64,000 nt of DNA from Pedobacter paludis (GTDB lineage Bacteria; Bacteroidota; Bacteroidia; Sphingobacteriales; Sphingobacteriaceae): assembly GCF_003173575.1 (NCBI RefSeq), contig NZ_QGNY01000006.1:124001-188000 (forward strand), in the 5' to 3' direction. The notes under the pieces are model-generated. The model made no database searches. It was given only the letters and a program-made list of their open reading frames with translations, and was not told the DNA's origin. A program made the translations under genes and the position numbers. Shown here in pieces: positions 28,682 to 37,800 of the stretch. The first letter of the stretch is position 1. The number at the start of each line of letters is the position of its first letter.

Positions 28682-29779
28682 ATGAAACATTCATTTCTTT
28701 TATTTTTCATGGCCATTTGTATTTCAGTTATGGGCTGTAGCAAATCAAGCGATCCTACTCCACCAACAGGTGGTGGTGGCTCAGTTAATCCTACACCGGT
28801 TGCAAAGCGTCGCCCGGCATCATTGGGTTTTGTTGGCGATAGTAGTAACGTTACAAAAACGGTAACCGGCGGGATGGTTTTGATGGGCGGAGGAACTGAT
28901 GTTGATGCGGCTTTTAAATGGATGATTGATAGAAGTGGGGGAGGTGATGTAGTAATTTTGCGTTCAACGGGAACTGCGGCTTACAATTCTTATGTAAATG
29001 CACTTGGAACGGTAAATTCGGTCGAAACTTTATTGATTGATTCGAAAGAACTGGCCAATAACGACACTGTAGCATACATCATTCGCAATGCTGAAATGGT
29101 TTTTATTGCGGGTGGAGATCAATCTGATTACATGAGGTATTGGAAAGGAACCAAAACGGAACAAGCACTTAATTATCTTTTAAACGATAAAAAAGCCCCA
29201 ATTGGTGGTACAAGCGCAGGTTGTGCAATTTTGGGTGGTTTTTATTACAGTGGCGAAACCGGTGGCGTAACTTCTGCTCAGGCATTGGCCAATCCCTATG
29301 ACGGAAATGTAACGCTTTACAATAACGACTTTTTGAAAGCACCGTATTTGCAAAATGTAATTACCGATCAACATTATTTAACCCGCGAACGAGATGGCCG
29401 ATCGATGGTTTTTCTTGGCAGAATAAATAAAGATTGGAAAGTTCCAGCCAAATGTATCGCTGCCGATGAACGTACAGCAGTTTGCATTGACGCAACAGGC
29501 AAGGCGCAAGTATTTGGAGATTATTCTACCTCAAGACCTTACAGTTATGCTTACTTTATGATTACTGATGCAGCTAAACAACCAGAGCAGTTTGAGCCCA
29601 ACAAAAAGGCCATTTGGAACAATGGAGAAAAGGCAGTTTCGGTTTATGAAATTCCTGCCTCGGTAAATGGTGGCGGCAACTTTAATGTTGCTAACTTTAA
29701 GGTTACAGAAGCTACCGGCGGAAAATGGTATTGGTGGTGGATAGATAATAGTGGAGTTTTAAATAAAAAAGATCAATAG
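28682..29779 (+). CDS. Cyanophycinase-like S51 peptidase, lipoprotein
   Basis: Serine hydrolase of peptidase family S51. The signature GGTSAG carries the nucleophile Ser178. ITDQHYLTRERDGR supplies His231, and the AADERTAV motif has Glu263, matching the Ser/His/Glu arrangement known for cyanophycinase CphB. A lipobox (ISVMGC) and a Pro/Gly/Ser linker precede the domain, so it is membrane-anchored and, with SusCD, plausibly surface-exposed. Cyanophycinases cut cyanophycin to beta-Asp-Arg dipeptides. The frame opens at TTG 28676, but ATG 28682 is preferred. The ~45-residue tail after the catalytic core is longer than in CphB. Substrate assignment rests on family and neighbours. Confidence 0.82.
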   Translation: MKHSFLLFFMAICISVMGCSKSSDPTPPTGGGGSVNPTPVAKRRPASLGFVGDSSNVTKTVTGGMVLMGGGTDVDAAFKWMIDRSGGGDVVILRSTGTAAYNSYVNALGTVNSVETLLIDSKELANNDTVAYIIRNAEMVFIAGGDQSDYMRYWKGTKTEQALNYLLNDKKAPIGGTSAGCAILGGFYYSGETGGVTSAQALANPYDGNVTLYNNDFLKAPYLQNVITDQHYLTRERDGRSMVFLGRINKDWKVPAKCIAADERTAVCIDATGKAQVFGDYSTSRPYSYAYFMITDAAKQPEQFEPNKKAIWNNGEKAVSVYEIPASVNGGGNFNVANFKVTEATGGKWYWWWIDNSGVLNKKDQ

Positions 29780-29785
29780 AATAAT

Positions 29786-30811
29786 ATGAAAGCATTAAAA
29801 TTAGTTGCAATAGGCTTAATCTCAATTTTAGCATTAAATGCTTCTGCACAGCAGAAAAAATATGTTATGGTTATTCATGGCGGTGCAGGTACGATTCTTA
29901 AAAAGAACATGACCCCAGAAAAGGAAGCCGCCTATGTTGCTGCGCTAACGGCAGCTTTAAATGCTGGTTATGCAGAAATTAAAGCAGGTAAAACAAGTTT
30001 GGATGCTGTTGAAGCTACAATCCAAGTTTTAGAAAATGACCCTCATTTTAATGCAGGTAAAGGTGCTGTTTTTACACATGATGGCCGTAATGAATTGGAT
30101 GCGGCTATAATGGACGGAAAAAGCCTAATGGCAGGTGCCGTTGCAGGCGTAACAACCATTAAAAATCCAATTTCTGCTGCCCGTGCCGTAATGGAAAAGT
30201 CTGAACACGTAATGATGTTTGGAGATGGGGCAGATAAATTTGCCAAAGAAGTTGGATTAGAGATTGTTGATCCGAAATATTTTTGGACAAAAGAACGTTG
30301 GGACGGTTTACAGGATGCGATTAAAGAAGATTCTACTAAAGCTGTTTTAGATCACGGTAGTAAAAAATCTTCACTTTTGGGAACCATCAATCACGATTAT
30401 AAATTTGGTACCGTTGGATGTGTTGCATTAGACAAAGCCGGAAATTTGGCTGCAGGAACATCAACCGGTGGTATGACAAATAAAAAATATGGACGTGTTG
30501 GCGATTCGCCGATTATTGGTGCCGGAACTTATTGTAACAATGAAACAGCAGGTATTTCTTGTACGGGTTGGGGTGAATTTTACATTCGTAATGTTGTTGC
30601 CAAAACCATTTCCGATTTAATGGAATATAAAGGATTATCAGTTGCAGAAGCCTCTAAAATTGTATTGGACAAGGTTGGCAAAATGGGTGGAGATGGCGGC
30701 TTAATCGCCTTAGACAAAAAAGGAAATGTAGCTATGCCATTTAATACCGAAGGGATGTACCGAGGAACAGTTACTGCTGATGGTAAAGTTGAAGTTAACA
30801 TTTATAAATAA
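29786..30811 (+). CDS. Isoaspartyl peptidase / L-asparaginase, N-terminal-nucleophile type (T2), exported
   Basis: Ntn-hydrolase that self-cleaves before its nucleophile Thr209 (FGTVGCVALD). It starts with the hallmark IHGGAGTI (30-37) and has the substrate-binding GTSTGGMTNKKYGRVGDSP region (224-242). A signal peptide (ending NASAQ) sends it to the periplasm, whereas the E. coli homologue IaaA is cytosolic. These enzymes split beta-aspartyl dipeptides, including the beta-Asp-Arg released by cyanophycinase. The gene lies between two cyanophycinase-like genes: 6 nt after the first, and overlapping the second by one base (TAATG). Confidence 0.88.
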   Translation: MKALKLVAIGLISILALNASAQQKKYVMVIHGGAGTILKKNMTPEKEAAYVAALTAALNAGYAEIKAGKTSLDAVEATIQVLENDPHFNAGKGAVFTHDGRNELDAAIMDGKSLMAGAVAGVTTIKNPISAARAVMEKSEHVMMFGDGADKFAKEVGLEIVDPKYFWTKERWDGLQDAIKEDSTKAVLDHGSKKSSLLGTINHDYKFGTVGCVALDKAGNLAAGTSTGGMTNKKYGRVGDSPIIGAGTYCNNETAGISCTGWGEFYIRNVVAKTISDLMEYKGLSVAEASKIVLDKVGKMGGDGGLIALDKKGNVAMPFNTEGMYRGTVTADGKVEVNIYK

Positions 30812-31653
30812 TGAAAAAGGCCTTATTTTTTCTACTCATCATAACCATTTCATTCGGGCTAAAAGCTCAAAATAATTTAGCAAAAGGCAATTTATTTATA
30901 ATCGGGGGAGGCGATCGATCTGACGCTCTGATTAAACAGCTCGTTTCAACCGCCGATTTAAAAGTGAAAGACTACATCATCGTTTTGCCCATGGCGAGCG
31001 AAGTGCCTGATACTGGATTTAAATACATTTCTGCCCAGCTCAAACTTCAAACCAATGCTGCCATCAGAAATTTTAATTTTAGCAAGCACGATGTTAACGA
31101 TAAAAAATGGGTAGATTCTTTAGCAGGAGCAAAGCTGATTTACATTTTGGGCGGTGATCAAACCCGCTTTATGAAATCCGTATTAAATACTCCTGTGTAC
31201 ACTGCAATTCATAAAGCTTACCAAAACGGTTCTACAATTGCGGGCACAAGTGCTGGCGCAGCCGTTATGAGTAAATACATGATTACCGGAAAACAGCTTT
31301 TGGATACTGTTTACAAAGAAACCTTTAACAAACTTTGGGATAAAAACATTGAATTTACCGAGGGAATGGGTTTGCTTCAAAATACCATTATCGATCAGCA
31401 TTTTTTAAAGCGTAACCGTTATAACCGATTAATTTCTGCTTTGGCATCTCATCCGGATTTAACTTGTGTAGGTATTGATGAAAGTACAGCAATTATAGTT
31501 CACGGAAATAAAGCAACAATTGCAGGAGATTCTCAAGTAATCCGCTTGGCAAATCCTAAAAATTTAAAATCGACTGAAAAAGGTTTATTGAAATTTAACC
31601 AAGCAGAATTTGGAATTTTTACTGCTGGTGATGTGATTGATATCAAACCTTAA
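30811..31653 (+). CDS. Cyanophycinase-like S51 peptidase, secreted
   Basis: 280 aa, close to CphB length. Catalytic residues are visible: Ser147 in AGTSAGAAVMS, His197 in IIDQHFLKRNRYNRL and Glu224 in GIDESTAI, plus the ILGGDQTRF loop (112-120). Compared with peptidase E, the DQHFxxRxR motif favours cyanophycinase. A cleavable signal peptide (ending LKAQ) without a lipobox suggests a soluble periplasmic enzyme. It is translationally coupled to the isoaspartyl peptidase. Having both a lipidated and a soluble S51 enzyme suggests two stages of depolymerisation. Confidence 0.87.
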   Translation: MKKALFFLLIITISFGLKAQNNLAKGNLFIIGGGDRSDALIKQLVSTADLKVKDYIIVLPMASEVPDTGFKYISAQLKLQTNAAIRNFNFSKHDVNDKKWVDSLAGAKLIYILGGDQTRFMKSVLNTPVYTAIHKAYQNGSTIAGTSAGAAVMSKYMITGKQLLDTVYKETFNKLWDKNIEFTEGMGLLQNTIIDQHFLKRNRYNRLISALASHPDLTCVGIDESTAIIVHGNKATIAGDSQVIRLANPKNLKSTEKGLLKFNQAEFGIFTAGDVIDIKP

Positions 31654-31678
31654 AGATTTACGTCATTACGCTCTCTAT

Positions 31679-31740
31679 AACTTTGACAACTTTACTATCC
31701 AATTTGGCTAGAAAGTTGTCAAAGTTTATAAATGTTTTTT
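31679..31740 (+). terminator. Terminator-like hairpin at the end of locus A
   Basis: AACTTTGACAACTTT (31679-31693) and AAAGTTGTCAAAGTT (31712-31726) are exact inverse complements. A T-run begins at 31735. Confidence 0.65.
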
Positions 31741-31774
31741 CGAAACATTTATTTAAATATCAGGTTTTTTGAAT

Positions 31775-31793
31775 TTACTAGACCGTCTAGTAA
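31775..31793. promoter_or_regulatory. Operator-like palindrome TTACTAGAC-C-GTCTAGTAA
   Basis: Nine-base arms are perfect around a single C. The form resembles TetR-family operators, yet no promoter or regulator gene is adjacent. Confidence 0.35.
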
Positions 31794-31976
31794 GGCCAAC
31801 TCACAACTTCCCCGTTCCGCTTTAATCTGGGCTAACAAATTTTTAGGGTAATGCTATTAATGCCCAAGTAGAACTTTAATACAAAAATTTTCAACCAGTG
31901 TTTTTGTTTTTCTTTTTGACATCAAAAAGAAAAAAGCCTGTCCAGCTAGGACTAAAAGTTGTTAAAGTTTTATTAA

Positions 31977-33203
31977 CTATTTATCTCCCGCTAAAAGCAA
32001 CTCCATCATTTTTTCTGCTGCAACTTTCCCTTTCAATTTCAACAAGGGCCTTGGAGTGTCATCACCAACTTCGTAAGTTAACGCTTCAGCATGCAAAACC
32101 CTTCCCATCCAGCTTTTAGAAACATTGCCACCATTTGGCGAAGGCTTAATATTGGGCTTAAAATTGGGAATGCTTTCGCTAAAAGCATTTAGCCATTTTA
32201 CGGTGAAGCCTGGCAAGTTTGTTTTGTTTAATGGTTGATCTTCATTGGTATAAAAAACATCATAATAGGTAGAATGAAAGTCGATTCCAAAATAAACCTT
32301 TGCCTTTTCATTTTCAATCTTCTTTAATAGGTAGTCTCTTACCGATTGAGTTTCGGGCTGAATGAAATTTTCCCAATCGCGGTTTAAATCTACACCAGCA
32401 ACGCTATGACGCCAGTTGCCCTCATCAACACCGTCTGGATTTATTACCGGGATAAGCAATAACTGAAATCGCTTTCTAAAGTCTTTAGCCAATAATGTAT
32501 TCGAAGTCACTGTTCGTATAAATTCCTGCATGGCCATGTAACCAGTTACCTCTGGCGGGTGTTGCCGACTTAAAACAACAATCAATTGATTTCCATTTTC
32601 CCCGATGCTTAATGCGTTAATCGCCTTCCCTAAAACACTGTGACCAATGTTTTGCTTTTTAACAAAAGGAAGTTTCGCCAAGCTATCTTCCCATTTATAG
32701 TTGTCGGCTGTACTTATTAATTCTTGGGCTGCAACCAATATTGTATCTGTAAATGCTTTAATTTTAAAAGATGCCTGCTTTTTGTTATCACTTATTTTAA
32801 CATCATCAATATCTTTCCATTCTTGTTCCTTTACACGTGCTTTAGGGTTATAACGATGTGTAGTCCCTATATAACTTAGCGTGATGTAAATATTTTTCTC
32901 TTTTGCAGACCAAACTTTAAATGCATACCATGGACTAGGGTTAATTGGTTCGTTTTCTGGTGCTATGCCAATATTAAAAGTGCTGTCATTTTGTTGCTTT
33001 ATTGAATTTAGCCTTGCTGAAGCGAAGTTATTGCTAAATAACAACTGATCATTATTGAATTTATAGACCTTTTTTTGCTGAAAATTAATAACTGCCTTTG
33101 TTGAGTCGACTTTAATTGGTTTGATAGTGATTTGACTTGTTTTACAGGCAAAAAGTAAAGTAATAGAGAATGCACAGAGCAGAATATTTTTTAGTTTATT
33201 CAC
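31977..33203 (-). CDS. M14-family zinc carboxypeptidase, lipoprotein (locus B)
   Basis: 408 aa. The lipobox gives Cys20 (LLFACKTS). An N-terminal beta domain (about 30-160) precedes the M14 catalytic domain. Zinc ligands are His215 and Glu218 (RQHPPEVTG) and His310 (GIDFHSTY). VDLNRDWENF (271-280) is the usual substrate-carboxylate region, and Glu378 (LTYEVGDD) is the catalytic glutamate. The N-terminal layout resembles cytosolic-carboxypeptidase-like M14 enzymes, some of which act on glutamate chains. It is last in locus B, behind a strong terminator that follows susD. It probably trims amino acids from peptides delivered by SusCD, with specificity unknown. Confidence 0.85.
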   Translation of the reverse strand: MNKLKNILLCAFSITLLFACKTSQITIKPIKVDSTKAVINFQQKKVYKFNNDQLLFSNNFASARLNSIKQQNDSTFNIGIAPENEPINPSPWYAFKVWSAKEKNIYITLSYIGTTHRYNPKARVKEQEWKDIDDVKISDNKKQASFKIKAFTDTILVAAQELISTADNYKWEDSLAKLPFVKKQNIGHSVLGKAINALSIGENGNQLIVVLSRQHPPEVTGYMAMQEFIRTVTSNTLLAKDFRKRFQLLLIPVINPDGVDEGNWRHSVAGVDLNRDWENFIQPETQSVRDYLLKKIENEKAKVYFGIDFHSTYYDVFYTNEDQPLNKTNLPGFTVKWLNAFSESIPNFKPNIKPSPNGGNVSKSWMGRVLHAEALTYEVGDDTPRPLLKLKGKVAAEKMMELLLAGDK

Positions 33204-33221
33204 TGGATAAAAATTACGATG

Positions 33222-33252
33222 AAAAAAACAGGCTGCCCTAAAGCAGCCTGTT
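33222..33252 (-). terminator. Intrinsic terminator between susD and the M14 gene (locus B)
   Basis: GCAGCCTGTT and AACAGGCTGC form a perfect 10-bp stem (33228-33237 with 33243-33252), followed on the minus strand by a T-run. The M14 start codon lies about 20 nt beyond it. Confidence 0.8.
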
Positions 33253-33269
33253 ACGATTGGAGAGAGCTG

Positions 33270-34817
33270 TTATGGATTTTGATCTTCAGGACCGATTGCT
33301 TTATTAATATCGATCTCATCTTGCGGGATTTTGTATTCCCAAAGATTATTTTGTGATGCTCTAGCTTTAAACAGAGTATAGGCAATGTCGGTATAAGTTA
33401 CAGATGTACTTACTCTTGGGTTATCCATTCCATTTCTGTCCATATCAGAATCGGTACGTTTTAAATCATAAAAACGGAAACCTTCACCCCACAATTCAAT
33501 TCGCCTTTGCACCATAATTTCATCAATTAAAGCCGCACCCGTTTTGGTTGATAAAACATAACTTGGATTACGGTTAACAGCAAGAGGATAAAGTGCCGAT
33601 GCAGCCGCTGCATCCTGTCCGCCTGCTCTGGCCAATGCTTCAGCTTCAATTAAATACATTTCCGCTACTCGCATAAACGGAATATCGCCAGCCCTACTGT
33701 TTACATCCTGTACCTTAAATTTACGGTGCATGTATTTAATAACTTTTACGCCAGATGCTGCGGTTCCAGTTGCAGCATCAATTGCACCAGGGAAATTAAC
33801 TTTATCTGCCGTTGTACCATCCCACCATAATTTTTTTCTGATATCGGTACTTGCAATTTTTGCATATAAAACAGAGTTGATCATTTTGGGCTCTAACCTG
33901 TTCCATGATGAGTTGAAGTTACCTGAAACGTAAGAGTAAAATGATCCGTAGGTAGGAACCTGATCTGCCAATTGGTTTGCGCCCCACATCCATTCTGCAT
34001 TCGAGATTACTGTAAAGCCACCCAAATAATCAGAATTGGACATTAAAGAAAAACCAGTTCTAGCCTCTCTAGCATATTTCGCTGCATTTGTCCAGTCTTG
34101 CATAGTTAAGGCAACTCTAGCTTTAAATCCTTTGGCAACACTTAAATTAACATGTGTTTTGGCCGAACGTGCGGGCGCCGCAGCAAGCAATATAATTGCC
34201 TGATCTAAATCCTTATTTATTTGTGCATAAACAGCTTCAACGCTAGAACGTGGCTGATCTACACCATCATTTGAAATGGCAATTGGAATACCCGGTTGCG
34301 TATTCTGTTTACCAGCTTCATAACGTTTTCCATAAAGCTGTACCAAATTGAAATGACACCAAGCCCTAACGGCTAAACATTCACCCTTAATTGCATCTTT
34401 ATCAACAGTGGCGCCACTTATGTTATCAATGTTTTCGATAATCATGTTGGCATTGCTGTTAATTCTGTAATATAAAAGGTAAGGAAATGCGGCAAGCGAA
34501 CTTGATGCACTTCTATGATCTACCCATCTTAAAGCGGGTTTAAAATAACTATATGTATTTCCAGACCATACAAAATCCTCGCCCATTGCATCCATATTCA
34601 GCATCATTGCACCATGGGCATCTTGCGATTGATTGGAAATTTGCAGGTACATTAACCTGTACATCCCATTTACGGCAAGTTTGGCATTTGCAATAGATTC
34701 AAATGCGGTAGTCTGTGCAACCTGATCAGTAGGGAAAGTTTCTAAAAAATCTTTTTTGCATGAAGTAAACAATGCTATAATAAGCATGAATACTGAAGTT
34801 ATTTTACAATTTTTCAT
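33270..34817 (-). CDS. SusD/RagB-family lipoprotein (locus B)
   Basis: 515 aa with lipobox Cys20 (LFTSCKKDFLETFPTDQ). SusD features include GECLAVRAWCHFNLVQLYGKRYE, the VAEMYLIEAEALARAGG helix and IMVQRRIELWGEGFRFYDLKR, ending with the IPQDEIDINK motif. It is the binding partner of the SusC encoded 10 nt upstream on the same strand. It shares family features, but little close wording, with the locus A SusD, so the two loci likely bind different ligands. Confidence 0.93.
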   Translation of the reverse strand: MKNCKITSVFMLIIALFTSCKKDFLETFPTDQVAQTTAFESIANAKLAVNGMYRLMYLQISNQSQDAHGAMMLNMDAMGEDFVWSGNTYSYFKPALRWVDHRSASSSLAAFPYLLYYRINSNANMIIENIDNISGATVDKDAIKGECLAVRAWCHFNLVQLYGKRYEAGKQNTQPGIPIAISNDGVDQPRSSVEAVYAQINKDLDQAIILLAAAPARSAKTHVNLSVAKGFKARVALTMQDWTNAAKYAREARTGFSLMSNSDYLGGFTVISNAEWMWGANQLADQVPTYGSFYSYVSGNFNSSWNRLEPKMINSVLYAKIASTDIRKKLWWDGTTADKVNFPGAIDAATGTAASGVKVIKYMHRKFKVQDVNSRAGDIPFMRVAEMYLIEAEALARAGGQDAAAASALYPLAVNRNPSYVLSTKTGAALIDEIMVQRRIELWGEGFRFYDLKRTDSDMDRNGMDNPRVSTSVTYTDIAYTLFKARASQNNLWEYKIPQDEIDINKAIGPEDQNP

Positions 34818-34827
34818 GATTATATTT

Positions 34828-37800
34828 TTAAAGCGTTACATTTAAACCCAATGAAATAATTCTGGTAGGCGCATAAGTATAGCTCGAGTTTCCGTTGTAT
34901 GCCTGTGAAGGATCGAAGCCTTTTCTGTACGATTTCATAAATAGATTTTCTCCTGTTAAGAATACGCGGGCGTTGTTGATAGACAATTTTTTGGTCAGCT
35001 TTTTAGGAAGAGAATACGTGAAATTCGCTGCTCTTAAATATAAATAAGAAGCATCTACCAACCAGCGGTCGCTATCGTACATGGTGCCACCTATAGTTCT
35101 TTTCGGAACATTGGTTATATCGCCAGGTTTCTGCCAACGCTCCAAAGCATCAACATGCAAAGCCCTTCCATAAGTACCGTTGTACATTAAAGATTGGTAA
35201 TCGCCATCAAAAGAAACACCACCAACCTGATAAATGAATCTAAAATCGAGTGCAAAATTTTTATAAGTTAAAGTATTGTTAATGCTTCCATAAAAATCTG
35301 GGATGGCCGAGCCTGCGTAATGATATTGCGCACTGCTTCCGCTTGTAGTTACTACAGTTCCATCAGGCATAGTCTTAGTGCTCGTAGCAGATGCATTGGC
35401 TACGAAAAGTTCCGAACCAGTATCAGGATCTACACCATAGTAATCACGCAGCCAATAATCGTAACGTGATTGACCAACCATGTATTTTTTAGTTCCATCA
35501 ATATATTCATCAAATGGAAGTTTGGAAATTTTATTGGTCAGTCTTGTCCAGTTAAAACCAATGTTCCATTTAAAGTTTTTCGTTTTAATTGGTGTTCCAT
35601 CCAATTGGATTTCTACACCACGGTTATATAGGCTTCCAAAGTTTTGATTTTGAGAAGATAAACCTGATGATAAGGCTAAAGGAACATTGAATAATAAATT
35701 ATCAGTAGAACGGTTAAAATATTCTACATTACCCGAAATGCGGTTTTTCAAAAATCCGAACTCTAAGGCGATATCCATATTGTTGTTGGATTCCCATTGA
35801 ATTTCTTCGTTTCCTAAAACCAGCGATTGTTTAATACCGGCCTCATTACCATTTTTAAAACCTGTATCATAGAAAGTTTGATATAAATAATATCCGCCCA
35901 AATCATCCGATCCAACCTGGCCATAAGATCCGCGAAGCTTTAAATTGTCGATCCAGCTTACTTTGAAAAATTTCTCCTTGCTAATTTGCCACCCGGCACC
36001 AACCGACCAGAATTTACCCCAGCGATAATCGGGTGAGAATTTTGAAGATCCATCAGTACGATAGGATGCCGATGCAAAATATCTGCCGTCAAAATCGTAT
36101 TGCAACCTTCCAAAATAAGATTCGATTCTGTAATTATCTTGATAAGAAGTTAGGGAAAGAATATTGGCAAAGTTTTTAAGCTCTGTTGATCCAGAAACAA
36201 TTTGCCCAGCCGCACTGCCAAAATTATAATCGTAACGGCGTTGATAAGCCTCGTGTCCTGCCAAAACATCGATATTATGGCGACCGAGCGAGCGGTTATA
36301 ATTTAGCAATTGATTTATGTTTATGGTTCTGGTGGTAGAATTGGTACGGTTACTTCTTCCATTTGATGTGAGTCCATCGCCAATAATAGGGCTGTCAAAA
36401 ACACTAAACTTGTAATTGTTTAAGTCTAAGCTGAAGTTTGTGGTCAGCTTAAAGTTTTTAAGGAAAGAAATTTCTGCATAAGTACGACCGCTAACAAAAT
36501 TTCTTTCGGTGAAATTATCATTGTATTCAGTTTCGGCCAAAACGTTTCTTCCCGGTGCAATTGGTCTGGTATAACCTTCGTCATAAACCTGATTGCCAAG
36601 CGCATCGTAAACATAACTTCCATCTGCATTATGTTTATGAACGGCATAAATTGGTGCAAAGATCAGATCGGTGTAAAAAGGGTTTTCCCAAATTCCACTA
36701 TCCTCGTTCCCAACTTTTGTTTTTTGAACCGAACCCGATAAATTGATGCCAGTTTTGATCCATTTTTTAATTTGCGAGTTCATATTTACCCGTCCACTGT
36801 ACCGATTAAAATCTGTAAGTACCGAGTAACCCTCATCTTTTAAATAATTTAACGAACCAAAGAAATCACTTTTATTGCTGCCGCCACGATAGTTTACATT
36901 GTATTCGCTGCGTAAACCTGTACGGCGCAATTGGTCTTTCCAGTTTAAATCTTCAGGATAAATCAGGCTAGCTGCCGGATTAATTGCTCCGTTAGTTAAA
37001 ACTACCTGATTATCGGCCACATTGAATGGATTTGAAATTAAAGAACCAACAATATTGTTTGATGCCTGAGTGTTTGCAGCATCTAAAGTTGCTCCACCAG
37101 ATACCAAACTATTGCGCATAGATTCCCATAACAGCGGGTAATATTGATAAGCATCAACTTTATCATAATCAGATAAGCCTCTTGAGTTTAAGCCCTGTGT
37201 GGTTTTAAAGGTTAAGCTAGGCGGACTATCTTTTCCTTTTTTGGTCGTAATCAAAATAACACCGTTTGCAGCTCTCGATCCATATAAGGCCGAGGCAGAA
37301 GCATCTTTTAAAACCGAAATACTTTCAATATCATCGGGATTGATGTTATTTAATGCGCCTTCATACGGTGCGCCGTCTACAACATAAAGTGGATCGGAGC
37401 CACCATTTATTGTTCCAAACCCGCGAATACGTACTGCAGGGCCTGCGCCAGGCTGACCGCTACCCGTTGTAGTTTGAATTCCCGGTGCTGCGCCTACCAA
37501 GGCTGTACTTAAATTGGAAATTGGTCTAGATTCGAGTTCTTTAGCACTAATTGTTGATACAGAATTGGTTAACGCACTTTTTCTTAGTGTTCCGTATGCC
37601 TGCACAACAACTTCTTCTAGCTGTTTATTTTCTACGGTTAACTGAACATCCAATGTATTGCTGGCGCCAACTACAACCTCTTTGTTTGCATAGCCCAAGT
37701 AAGAATATACCAAAGTTGTTTCTCCATCAGGTAACGAGATTGAATATTTTCCATCCGAATTGGTAATTACACCACCATTTCTGCCTTTAATTCTAACCGA

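Larger units (their letters stand above)
31654..31976. other. Convergent spacer between locus A and locus B
   Basis: 323 bp without a gene. It holds the hairpin at 31679-31726, a 19-bp operator-like palindrome at 31775-31793, and an AT-rich 13-bp-arm inverted repeat at 31907-31919/31922-31934. The last could terminate transcription from either side. Confidence 0.6.

Noticed and set aside
31898..32119. 73-aa plus-strand frame at the end of the M14 gene
   Set aside because: It mostly overlaps the M14 coding region antisense and starts in an AT-rich hairpin. No supporting features.
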